The notes beneath the pieces were generated by a model, which saw nothing but the letters and a program-made list of their open reading frames with translations, searched no databases and was not told the origin of the DNA. Positions 9,589 to 18,526 of a stretch of 64,000 nt of DNA are shown one piece after another. A program made the translations under genes and the position numbers. This stretch comes from CBDCWQ01 sp965223435 (GTDB lineage Bacteria; Myxococcota; Kuafuiibacteriia; Kuafuiibacteriales; Kuafuiibacteriaceae), in assembly GCA_965223435.1 (NCBI GenBank), contig CBDCWQ010000019.1, positions 186,001 to 250,000 on the forward strand, in the 5' to 3' direction. How positions within the stretch are numbered: the stretch's first letter is position 1; each line of letters begins with the position of its first letter.

Positions 9589-11139
9589 TCACTGTAGTTT
9601 GGTCGGCCGCAACTCATCCGGATGACTTGATACTCCGGCCGTCGAAAGTGCTTCTTGGTCGAGCCACGAGCCCGTGTGAACACGGTCCGCACCGCCTCCA
9701 AAGACCGATATGATTCCGGACCCGGTTGGCCTCGTGATGGCTCCTTCGCCGGGCGACCCGACGATCAAATCATCGAAGCCGTCGGCGTTCGTGTCACTCC
9801 CCGCGAGTGCGAACCCGAATAAATCACCACCCTCGTTGCGCGCGTTCGCCAAGCGAACGTCGGCCAAAGGTGATTGCTGAGCAATTCGAACGCTCAACAC
9901 CGGTCCACCCAAAGCGCCTGAAAACACAAACACCATGCCGGTCGCTGTTTCAGCGATGACTTTGTGTGGCGCCCCAATCAGCAAGTCGTCATAACCATCA
10001 CCATTGAGATTTGCGCTCCCGAGTGCCGCGCCAAAACCATCACCATTGCCTGCGTATGGTATGTTTGCCGATAGCTGATCGAGATAAATTCCAGCAGAGA
10101 ACATATTGTCACCATTGTTCGCACCGGCGCCGAACCACACAAAAACACCGCCCGCCGAGATCTGATTGAGGCCGACCTCCCCTGGAGCGCTGATGGCTAG
10201 GTCATCGCTATGATCTCCAGCGAAATTGCCCACAGTCAACACCGCTCCAAACCGTTCCTCCGGCTCTAGAACTGAAGGTGTGTATTCATTCTCACTCTGA
10301 ACATACGCACGGCCGCCGCCCTCAAAGATTCGCATACTGTTGCCGGAGACGACACATACCATACCGGCGTTGGCGTGTTTTCCAGGAACCCCAATGGCAA
10401 TATCATCAATTTCGTCATCATTGAAATCGCCTGAGGCCACTGAAAAACCGAATTGGTCACCAAAACCTATGGGACCACAACCAAGGTTTGGCGCCATAAA
10501 AGTCGCACCTGTTGCGCGAGCAAGCCCCGCTGAAGAACCGAACCAAATAGAAATAGCACCTGCGTTAGAGTTCTCTCCAGGGGCGCCGACAACGATATCT
10601 GCCCAGCCGTCTCCGTCAAAGTCTCCGCTGGCGACGGAAGTGCCAAATTGATCGCCCGCCTCGGCTCTTGCTCGCGCCTCTGATTGGAACAAGTAAACCC
10701 TGGGTATCAGCCCAGCTGTTGTTCCACGCAAAACATATATGACCCCAGCATTGGAATTCTCGCCGGGTGCACTGACGACGAGATCATCGATGGCGTCCCC
10801 ATTGAAATCGCCACCTACCATGGCATGTGCAAACCGGTCGTTTGGCTCGTCGAGGCCACGCAAGTATGCCTGCCGGAAAACCGCGACGTTATCGAGATCA
10901 AAATGTTGGCCCGCATTTCCTGCGGCAGCAACGACGTAGTCTGGCAACATCGCTGACAGGGCGGTCGCGTATAGGGCAATCCGCGAGAAGCGGCGCACCC
11001 CAAAACCAGCGTCCGTCGGAACCTGACAAAGTTTTACGCGCTTTACATTACGCTCAATCTTGCCAACGTCGCTGGCCAGAGGACGCTTGCTTCGCAACAA
11101 AGTTGTACACCCATTTGGGTTTTCCGACGGGGTGTCCAT
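9589..11139 (-). CDS. FG-GAP (integrin-alpha-like) beta-propeller protein
   Basis: About 516 residues. After a hydrophobic segment near residues 52-72 that could be a membrane anchor or an internal signal (unusually far from the N-terminus), the protein contains six FG-GAP repeats. Examples are GGDFNGDAIDDLVVSAPGE, SGDFDGDGWADIVVGAPGE and SANLNGDGYDDLLIGAPHK, each with the Ca-binding DxDxDG-type loop. These repeats build an integrin-like propeller. Seven blades are usual, so one may be degenerate or missing. The ATG at 11139 overlaps the stop of an 8-codon upstream ORF (TGATG), suggesting translational coupling; a GTG one codon earlier is an alternative start. Likely cell-surface or secreted binding protein. 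No partner gene is evident. Confidence 0.88.
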   Translation of the reverse strand: MDTPSENPNGCTTLLRSKRPLASDVGKIERNVKRVKLCQVPTDAGFGVRRFSRIALYATALSAMLPDYVVAAAGNAGQHFDLDNVAVFRQAYLRGLDEPNDRFAHAMVGGDFNGDAIDDLVVSAPGENSNAGVIYVLRGTTAGLIPRVYLFQSEARARAEAGDQFGTSVASGDFDGDGWADIVVGAPGENSNAGAISIWFGSSAGLARATGATFMAPNLGCGPIGFGDQFGFSVASGDFNDDEIDDIAIGVPGKHANAGMVCVVSGNSMRIFEGGGRAYVQSENEYTPSVLEPEERFGAVLTVGNFAGDHSDDLAISAPGEVGLNQISAGGVFVWFGAGANNGDNMFSAGIYLDQLSANIPYAGNGDGFGAALGSANLNGDGYDDLLIGAPHKVIAETATGMVFVFSGALGGPVLSVRIAQQSPLADVRLANARNEGGDLFGFALAGSDTNADGFDDLIVGSPGEGAITRPTGSGIISVFGGGADRVHTGSWLDQEALSTAGVSSHPDELRPTKLQ

Positions 11140-11165
11140 CACTCAGACTCCTGCGATTGTGTCAT
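11139..11165 (-). CDS. 8-codon upstream mini-ORF (leader) of the FG-GAP gene
   Basis: An ATG at 11165 opens MTQSQESE and a TGA that overlaps the ATG of the downstream gene as TGATG. It is preceded by one of the best ribosome sites in this region (AAGGAGGAG, six bases upstream). It is in a different frame from the FG-GAP protein. Such an arrangement usually couples translation of the second gene to ribosomes leaving the first. Whether the peptide itself matters is unknown. Confidence 0.45.
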   Translation of the reverse strand: MTQSQESE

Positions 11166-11367
11166 CGTTTTCTCCTCCTTCGACAAAACCACAGTCGCTT
11201 GCATTTGGCATCTAAAAGTCGTCGCTGTCCGCTTCAGGAGCCATGGGCTTCGAAATTTCTATCGGCTAGACCATATTGAGCGACCCTCGATCGCGGGGCC
11301 CTGCTAAAATGCAGGTCACAACTTACCTTCCGCGACACTCGGAGAATTTGGAAGGGTTGAGCCGGGT

Positions 11368-13467
11368 TCAACGGAACTGCTGAGGGTTAAAGAAGACAGT
11401 TTTTACAGGGTTGCTGGGGGCGTCCATGTGAACGACTCGAATGCCGGCATCAGAAATGGCATACGCGTAGTCGTCGGCCATCACACTGCGGCGGATCCAT
11501 GGGCTCCACGACCAAGACCAGTTTCGGTACTGGTGGGTGATGTAGAGGTCCTGCATGTCAACGCTGCCCTTTGGCGTGATCCCCTTATGGACGTCAATAT
11601 CGAAGAGTCGAAGGTCGCTTACAAAATGACGCCAATAGTCGGAACTGGAAGGTTGGTAGTCAGAAAACGGAATGGCCAGTGTTTTTCTTGCGCCGAAATA
11701 GTTGAATGCCTTATGGGTCCAGTTGGCCTCGGACCAACCGTGTGCGGTGCCCACGCGTTGGGTGAACTTCTCCGCGGGAGCAGCCATATCGCTGACATCA
11801 AACAAAGACAACTTCATCGCTCTTTTTGTCCAATCGACCCGCCCCATCGAGTCGGGCTCCGGAAGGTCGACCCCAATGGTCAGAAGATGGTTCTCATCGA
11901 GGGGGTGAATATAGGATGAGAATCCAGGAACCTTGAGTTCTCCTACGACGGTCGGTTTCGTGGGCTCTGACAAGTCAAGAGCGAAAAGGGGATCGATGCG
12001 TTCGAAGGTCACCACAAAGCCGCGATCTCCGAGAAAGCGAGCCGATTGAATCGTTTCTCCCGGGGCGAGGTCCGCCGTTCGTCCCACTTCTACCAGGGTG
12101 TTTCCTTGTTGGGCGAGGACGGTGACTCGATTGTTGGTTTCGATACGCCCCCAGGGGTTTGTTTGGTCATCGACAACCCGCCGAGACAGCGTGGTTGCGG
12201 CCCGCAAGTGTTTTTTGTGCTCGTCCATAGAAAACTGATTGAGGATGCGCCCTTCGACGGTTCCGGACGCGGTATATCGCGCTACGTTGGGATCTGTGAT
12301 ATCGAATTTGTGCAGGTAGGTGATGTTTTGTTCACCCGGAGCCAGGGACCAGAACCACCAGTGTGGGCTGGCGATGTACAGCGCGTCTTTCGACGCGTAA
12401 ACCTCACCGACCTCGCCGAGCACGGTAACCTGGCTGGTGATTCCGTTCCCTTGGTCGTTGAGGTTTAAGGTGGCCACCGATGCCAGACCCATTCGGACCG
12501 GGGCTAGGGAGGCGAAGTACTGGGAGCAGTCCCTTTTCACCTGAACGACATCGCCCTGTCCGTAAATTTTGACCAACGGGGAGCGAATCCAGTCGTCGAT
12601 ATTTCTGGCTCGGATACGGGCTTCGTTGCGGGCGATCAGCGGTTGAATGGCCTGCCGCCATGCGAGTTCGTTGTCCTCAGGGCTGTACCGATAGTTTTCC
12701 GGCCAGTATTCGAGGCCTTCTGCAGTGGGCAATGTGTCTCGAATGACGACGCGGACGGCGCTGTCGGCCCGACGCGCGGTTGAATAGGCACCCGGCAGAT
12801 AGGTTTCGCGGAGGATCTTCAGGTCGCTTGGGGTGGTTGCATCGACCACTGTCACCTTGGTGATCGATTGTTGGCCGCAGCCCCAGCTGAAGCCCCAGTG
12901 GTCGCACACAAATGCCGCATCGGAGGCTGTGGCGGACCGTACCTCATGCCCCCACATGCTGGACATGACCACGATGCGACCTTGTTCGTCGAGAAACATC
13001 TCCCGTGGGAAGCCATCGATGTCGATGTCGTCGAGCCGCGCCATTTCTCGGGCGGGCCAGCTTTTAACGGCGTAGAGCTTGCGACCCGACAGCGTGAAGA
13101 TGTGGGTGCCGTTGGTCTTTACAAAGTCCGCCTCGTCGACCCCTGCAACCTGCGTGTTGGTCTCTGTGTACTCCTTTGGTGCTACCGGTTGGGACCGATT
13201 GGTAGAAACGTCCGCCGCCGGTGCGGCCTCGCCGCTGCTGGCGAAGACCGGCCAGCTCTGCTGGTTTTCTAGCTGCTTGGTCATTTCTTTCACCATGGCA
13301 TTTTCAATATGTTGCTCGAGGGCTTCGCAACTCTCGAAGGGGGAGAGTGCGGCTTGGCCTCCACCCACGGGACCAAAATCGTTGCCGTTTGTGGAGCACG
13401 CCACGAGTGGGATACCGACCCACAGCAGGGCGGATACGATCATGGTAGAAAGCATGTTTGTTTTCAT
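11368..13467 (-). CDS. Lipoprotein with secreted beta-propeller domain (Pfam Beta_propel type)
   Basis: 699 residues. The N-terminus is a type II signal with lipobox near residue 24 (IPLVAC), so the mature protein should be lipid-anchored. From about residue 105 on it matches the secreted beta-propeller family: opening TQVAGVDEADFVKTNGTHI, blades with LYAVKSWP and GRIVVMSS, later VGRTADLAPGETIQSARFLG, DRGFVVTFERIDPLFALDLS and SSYIHPLDENHLLTIGVD. Length is normal for the family and the frame is intact. The molecular role of this family is not established. Stop TGA; a 228-bp gap separates it from the FG-GAP gene downstream on the same strand. Confidence 0.92.
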   Translation of the reverse strand: MKTNMLSTMIVSALLWVGIPLVACSTNGNDFGPVGGGQAALSPFESCEALEQHIENAMVKEMTKQLENQQSWPVFASSGEAAPAADVSTNRSQPVAPKEYTETNTQVAGVDEADFVKTNGTHIFTLSGRKLYAVKSWPAREMARLDDIDIDGFPREMFLDEQGRIVVMSSMWGHEVRSATASDAAFVCDHWGFSWGCGQQSITKVTVVDATTPSDLKILRETYLPGAYSTARRADSAVRVVIRDTLPTAEGLEYWPENYRYSPEDNELAWRQAIQPLIARNEARIRARNIDDWIRSPLVKIYGQGDVVQVKRDCSQYFASLAPVRMGLASVATLNLNDQGNGITSQVTVLGEVGEVYASKDALYIASPHWWFWSLAPGEQNITYLHKFDITDPNVARYTASGTVEGRILNQFSMDEHKKHLRAATTLSRRVVDDQTNPWGRIETNNRVTVLAQQGNTLVEVGRTADLAPGETIQSARFLGDRGFVVTFERIDPLFALDLSEPTKPTVVGELKVPGFSSYIHPLDENHLLTIGVDLPEPDSMGRVDWTKRAMKLSLFDVSDMAAPAEKFTQRVGTAHGWSEANWTHKAFNYFGARKTLAIPFSDYQPSSSDYWRHFVSDLRLFDIDVHKGITPKGSVDMQDLYITHQYRNWSWSWSPWIRRSVMADDYAYAISDAGIRVVHMDAPSNPVKTVFFNPQQFR

Positions 13468-13644
13468 AAGCGGTGAAGACTGCTAAAACTGTGCCAGCCG
13501 GTTTTTGCCCGGTAAGAGGAGCCATTGGGCATCGGGACCTCTCAGCTTTTTGAGGGCTTCTCGGATTTCAGAGTCCTATGAGTGCGCAAAACGAGGCTTG
13601 ACCGGTCTAGCCAGCCTCCGAAATCGAACATTTGGAAGGCTTGA

Positions 13645-14476
13645 CAAAGAGTAGAGGCAACCGCGCTGACTTTTGACGCCCGTGACTTTGCTGATGGTTG
13701 GGCCTACGTGAGACTCGCGACCCCCCCAACGTCGAATGTTCGTGTGAATATCGACAACGTGCGCCTGGAGAAGGTTGTTCAGGGGGATATCGTGGCCCGG
13801 ACGTATCGGCCCTTGAGCCAGTTTGTAACCCACGCGGTAGGCTCTGAGTTCGTCATCAACGATTTAGTCCCAACAGAATGGGCGGTTGGTCGGCGTCCAG
13901 ATGAGGTCCCGGGCATCATGATGAAGACCTTTGCCATCGATTGGGGTACCGGATACAAGACGGTGGTTTTTCGACTGCAGACCAGCAATCGTGAAGGGGA
14001 AGATGGTGAGTTTCCGGTGGTCACGCTGTATGAGGGTGCCCATAGCCGAAGCCCGCTCGCAAAGATTCCAGAAGACCTCTTGGTCTTCGAGGCGGAATCG
14101 GCAGAGCTCCTCCATGGGCAGGACAGCGGAAGGATCGAAGGCGAAGGCTGGACCTCTCGGCCGGGCGCCGACCGTGCTGGGTTCGCAATTTTTGCCCAGC
14201 CGAGCGGCAGGTGGGGCCGGACCCACAAGCGCGCGGTCTTCCGAATGTTAAGTGATGAAGATCCCGCTTCTCCGGGCAGTCAATTGGCTGTGGGTATCAA
14301 CATTTTGTCCTGGATTTCGAGCTGCAGAATCCTTTTGGTCTCATCGAGCCCAGGGTTTTTTGGCGGGGTGATCGTTGGCGGGCCGATTCGGACACGAGGT
14401 CGAAATCAAAGTCTTTAGCTTCGGACAAGCCACCGTGGTCCTCGACCGCATCGAAGTCTACGACGAGTACCGGTGA
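13645..14476 (+). pseudogene. Frameshifted remnant of a carbohydrate-binding secreted protein
   Basis: A plus-strand frame without any plausible start begins in mid-domain (ARDFADGWAYVRLATPP, then VNIDNVRLEKV, a jelly-roll carbohydrate-binding style). It continues for about 215 residues. Near 14296 the recognisable coding signal moves to a second frame (HFVLDFELQNPFGLIEPRVF), and near 14385 to a third (GRFGHEVEIKVFSFGQATVV), ending at TGA 14474-14476. Two one-base indels would rejoin them. The missing N-terminus and two shifts indicate a decayed 3' fragment. No intact copy of the same sequence is evident here, though the 26 kb protease carries similar domains. Confidence 0.6.
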
Positions 14477-14586
14477 TAAAACACCTGTCGCGCTAAGAAC
14501 GTGGGCCTGCCCGACCCGCCTGCCCCGCAGCCCGAACAAGCGGCGGCAGGCCCGCTCCCACCCTCCGCCGTTTTTCCGATGACCCA

Positions 14587-17500
14587 CTACAGGCCGTATT
14601 TACGGAGAAGGTAAGCATCAACCCGCGCGCGTTCGTCTTCTGTCAGTGTGCGATCGTAAGCGATGACTTCTACGACTTCGCAATCAGAATACTCATTGAA
14701 CGAGCCGTTCAGCGCAAGTCCAGCGGGGCCTCTCGTTCCAGCCTCGCTCTCGGCGATGATGTCGCCGTTCTTGTATATCTTCGTCAGGATACCGTTTCCG
14801 ACGGCAGAGTACAGTTGCCAGTCGGTCGTTGCGGGAACCCCGTCCCGCTTCACCCAACCTTCAAGAAAGGCCGCCTCTTCAAGACCATTCCACCAACCGA
14901 GAAGCCAGTTGTTCCCTCGCGCTCCAAGAATTCGACGATGGACACCTGGCGCGAGCCGCGCCACGTAGAAAATCGAGAAGTTGGGATCAAAACCGTTGCT
15001 CATCAACAATGATTCTTGCGGCGCGGCCGCGAACTTGACCGCCGTGCGCCCTTGGAGGGCTTGGTCGACCAGCTGGGGTCGCTTATTTGGATCCATCTGG
15101 ATAAAGTGATTTGCGTGCCCACTTTGGTCGGACCACCGCCAGACTCGGCCATCAGTCGTTTCGAGGCCAGCGCCCGGGTGGACCCAGGTTGCCAGACCAG
15201 GGATCTCAGCCGGCGTCGCCCACTTTCGTTGGAGGTACGTTTCGACTCCGCGGCGCGCGGTCTCACTGAGCGCACGGGGGTAGAGGAGGACTTCCGCGAT
15301 GGCGCCGCGGAATCCAGGGGAACCCAATGCAGCCCCGAGCGCCAGTGCGTGACTGTTTCCGAGCGAGATCGTATGATTCGCATCTCCAACGATCAGGCCA
15401 TCTTCGTACAGTGCGAGTCCTGCGGCATTCTGTACGATGCTCATGACCGTGGGTTGCCCAGTTACGGCCTTCCCGGCCGAAATGCGAGCCTCGACGCCGC
15501 TGCCGTCTTCGCTGGATGCGGCTCGCCACCTGCCATCGTCTTCGATGGCAAGGCCAAAGTCGTACGCCGTTCTGGGATCGCCGAGAAGGTCGGCCGCACG
15601 CCCAAAGATCGTTCCCGCGGTCGTTGAACTTGGGGTGAGTGCGACAAACAGGCTGAAGTCATGGGTCACGGTTGACGTAAACGCGGAAGTTTCGACCTCC
15701 AGGCGCTGCGTACCGTCAAATGACACCGAGGCACGCCCACTTCCAAGTTTCCGAAGAAGAGGAGCCGTCGCTGAGGCAATCACCAGATCGTTACCGCCTA
15801 ACGATTTGTCCTTCCAGCCCACGACCGAGTTCTGCCCGGGCGAATCGGATGTGAGCGTGCTTGCATCGCTTGCGTCCAGCCAGAGGGCGGGGGCAGTGGC
15901 GCCAAGACAGTCAGGACAGACAACCGGATCATCGCAAAGCTCAGAGCCATTCACGATTCCGTCTCCGCATTCTTGCCTCGTGCTGCAGTCGGCCACACAA
16001 GAACCCTCGCCCATTTCGTTGCCCTCACCGTCATCACAGAATTCCCCCAGCGGCTGTCGTTCTCCATCCACGACCTTCATGAGAAAATGATGTGGCCCTG
16101 CTGGTTCTAAATGAGGTGCGTTCGACCAGACCCATCGATAGAAGTTCCGGTCGTTGCGATAGCGAAACGTGATGCCCAAGGCGCGCAGGTCATCCGGGAG
16201 AATCGACGCGCGAATTCGCACGTTTTCAAAGCTTTGGCCCCGACGATAGAGGTACGAGGTACCGAGTAGGTGCGGGCCGGCTTCCGTCCCTCCTGAGGGT
16301 GAGCGGCGCAGAACAAGCGCTCCAAGCTCCACATTCCAATCGGAGGGCTGGCCGATGATAGCGCCTGGATCGTCGTAAACAAGCCAGTCTTCATTGTTTG
16401 GTCTAAAGTCTTCCTCAAGAACGATCGCCCCGTCAGAAACACGCTCCACCTGAAAGTTAGCGATACGCAGGTTCGCACTTGCACTGCTGAAGAATCCTAC
16501 GGTCCCCCTTGTATGGTCACCATCGCGGGCACGAAGCACTTCTCGTCCGTCGATTTGAACCGAGATATCCGGACCATTCGCCGTTATCTCTAGCTGGTAG
16601 GTACGGCCGGGAAGATACAGAAGCTCATTTTCAGCCCCATCGATATGCCCATCGCCGCAAGAGACGGCAACAAGCCTGCAATCCGAAGAGCAACGGGAGT
16701 CGGCCGTTCCATTTTGGGCTCCTTCGTCACATTCTTCGCCGAGCGGTTCCTCGAATCCACCGACGACCTTTGTCAACCGACGGTATCGGTCTGTCAGTTC
16801 AGGTCGTGATTGCTGAAACCAGATGGCTCGGTAAAAACTCTCTGGGTCGGTATAGCGAAAAAGTACCCCGATGCCGTCATCGTCTGTAGAGGCCATACGA
16901 AAGCGAACGATGTAGTCGGTCCAGTCATAACCTCCGTTGAAGACTAACGCTGTTCCGCCGGTGCGAAGGCGGCTACCGGCACTCGAATTGGCATCCTGAG
17001 AAATACGTTCCTTGGTCACGTCCACCGACCAGCTTCCTTCAACACCTGGATGGTCGACCTGTGTCCATCGGCTCAGCAAAGAAACGCTTGGATCGAGATC
17101 CTCTGGTGTCGGGTAGAGGAGCATCCCATCGAGGGTGGTGACTCGAATGTCGGACGCATATCCCTGGTTGCCCCAGTGATAAAGACCGATCGTTCCTTTG
17201 GTGTACGTCTGGTCGGTCACGGCATAAACGCTTTGTCCATCGATGAGAACCTGAATGTCATTGCCCAAGACGCGTATCTCCCACTGATATTCCTGATTCT
17301 TGGTGTACTGAGGTCCATCCTCGGTTCGATCCACCTGACCATCACCGCAATAGCGCACGGTCCCCGAAACAATTTTGCAGTCTGCGTCACAAACAAGGCA
17401 GTCCATAGCCCCGTACGCACAGGCCTCCGTCGCGTTGTTTCGATCATCACACTCCTCTTCGAATGGTGCATCACGAGTGACGAGGCCGTCGCCGCAGCCC

Positions 17501-18504
17501 GTAAGCGAGCAGTCGTTATTGCAGCCATTCCCGTCGATATTGTCCGCGTCGTCACACGCTTCCTCGGGCGCATCGACGATCTTGTTCCCGCAATAACGCG
17601 GCTCTTGGGTCACGATCTCGCAGTCTGAACTGCAGATCGTACACGCCTCGAGACTTCCGTACGCACAGAATCTCTTGGCTGCGTCACCATCATCGCATTC
17701 TTCGTCTCCGGCTCGTACACCATTTCCGCAGCGACTTGGCGTGCAATTGGAATCACAACCGTCTCCATCCCTAGTGTTGCCGTCATCACATTCCTCGCCG
17801 TGGATCAGGTCCCGGAGCCCATCGCCGCAGAAGCTTGTTAGACCGGGCGATTCCTTGCATGATGCATCACAGACCGTGCAGGCCTCGAGTCCATACGTGC
17901 AGGCCTCCCGCTGATTATTCGCATCATCGCAATCCTCACCTTCGTCGAGCGCTCCGTCGCCGCACTCGCCGGGACGACAATCCGCATTGCATCCATCGAG
18001 ATCTGTTTTGTTGCCATCGTCGCAAACCTCACCGATGGTAACCAATCCGTTGCCACACTGAGTGAAGGTGCAATTGGAGTCGCACCCGTCTCCGTCCATG
18101 GCGTTGCCATCATCGCATTCTTCTTGACCAGGCTCAACGAGGCCATCGCCGCAGTATACGGCAACACCTAAGGCCATTTCACAGTTTTCATTGCAGATCA
18201 TGCAAGTCGACGCGCTTGGGCTATAAGGACACAAACGACTCGACGACGCGTTATCGCAATCCTCACGATCATCGAGCACTCCATCGCCACATGTCGACGT
18301 GATGCCGCTCTCTACTTGACATTCTGCCGTACAAACAGCACAGCTTTCGTTGTAAGCACACGTCTCCGTGATTCTGTTTCCGTCATCACAAGCCTCAGAA
18401 TCATCGCGAATCCCGTCACCACACTGCACGGAAGAGGCTGTTTCACAAGCGCTCCCCAGAGCGATCAGCCCGATCACCGACGCCAGATTATGAGTAAGCC
18501 GCAT
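14587..18504 (-). CDS. Lipoprotein with Myxococcus Cys-rich repeats, sugar-binding-like and LamG-like domains
   Basis: About 1,305 residues. ATG 18504 is chosen over TTG 18510 because a G-rich ribosome site lies nine bases upstream. Lipobox LGSAC is near residue 20. Residues about 25-400 hold roughly a dozen cysteine-rich repeats of the DUF4215 / myxo-disulfide type (CGDGxxDxGEECDDGN, CAYGxxACTVCxxxC). Two beta-sandwich segments follow, resembling the 3-keto-disaccharide-hydrolase / concanavalin fold (VQIDGREVLRARDGDHTRG). Near residues 850-1300 there are two LamG-like laminin modules (LWLDASDASTLTSDSPGQ, YNKNGDIIAESEAGT-like). Likely surface-exposed binding protein. It lies 22 bp downstream of the SUMF1-like lipoprotein gene, so the two are probably co-transcribed. 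Confidence 0.9.
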   Translation of the reverse strand: MRLTHNLASVIGLIALGSACETASSVQCGDGIRDDSEACDDGNRITETCAYNESCAVCTAECQVESGITSTCGDGVLDDREDCDNASSSRLCPYSPSASTCMICNENCEMALGVAVYCGDGLVEPGQEECDDGNAMDGDGCDSNCTFTQCGNGLVTIGEVCDDGNKTDLDGCNADCRPGECGDGALDEGEDCDDANNQREACTYGLEACTVCDASCKESPGLTSFCGDGLRDLIHGEECDDGNTRDGDGCDSNCTPSRCGNGVRAGDEECDDGDAAKRFCAYGSLEACTICSSDCEIVTQEPRYCGNKIVDAPEEACDDADNIDGNGCNNDCSLTGCGDGLVTRDAPFEEECDDRNNATEACAYGAMDCLVCDADCKIVSGTVRYCGDGQVDRTEDGPQYTKNQEYQWEIRVLGNDIQVLIDGQSVYAVTDQTYTKGTIGLYHWGNQGYASDIRVTTLDGMLLYPTPEDLDPSVSLLSRWTQVDHPGVEGSWSVDVTKERISQDANSSAGSRLRTGGTALVFNGGYDWTDYIVRFRMASTDDDGIGVLFRYTDPESFYRAIWFQQSRPELTDRYRRLTKVVGGFEEPLGEECDEGAQNGTADSRCSSDCRLVAVSCGDGHIDGAENELLYLPGRTYQLEITANGPDISVQIDGREVLRARDGDHTRGTVGFFSSASANLRIANFQVERVSDGAIVLEEDFRPNNEDWLVYDDPGAIIGQPSDWNVELGALVLRRSPSGGTEAGPHLLGTSYLYRRGQSFENVRIRASILPDDLRALGITFRYRNDRNFYRWVWSNAPHLEPAGPHHFLMKVVDGERQPLGEFCDDGEGNEMGEGSCVADCSTRQECGDGIVNGSELCDDPVVCPDCLGATAPALWLDASDASTLTSDSPGQNSVVGWKDKSLGGNDLVIASATAPLLRKLGSGRASVSFDGTQRLEVETSAFTSTVTHDFSLFVALTPSSTTAGTIFGRAADLLGDPRTAYDFGLAIEDDGRWRAASSEDGSGVEARISAGKAVTGQPTVMSIVQNAAGLALYEDGLIVGDANHTISLGNSHALALGAALGSPGFRGAIAEVLLYPRALSETARRGVETYLQRKWATPAEIPGLATWVHPGAGLETTDGRVWRWSDQSGHANHFIQMDPNKRPQLVDQALQGRTAVKFAAAPQESLLMSNGFDPNFSIFYVARLAPGVHRRILGARGNNWLLGWWNGLEEAAFLEGWVKRDGVPATTDWQLYSAVGNGILTKIYKNGDIIAESEAGTRGPAGLALNGSFNEYSDCEVVEVIAYDRTLTEDERARVDAYLLRKYGL

Positions 18505-18526
18505 ATCCAAGAACCCCCCTTGCTAT

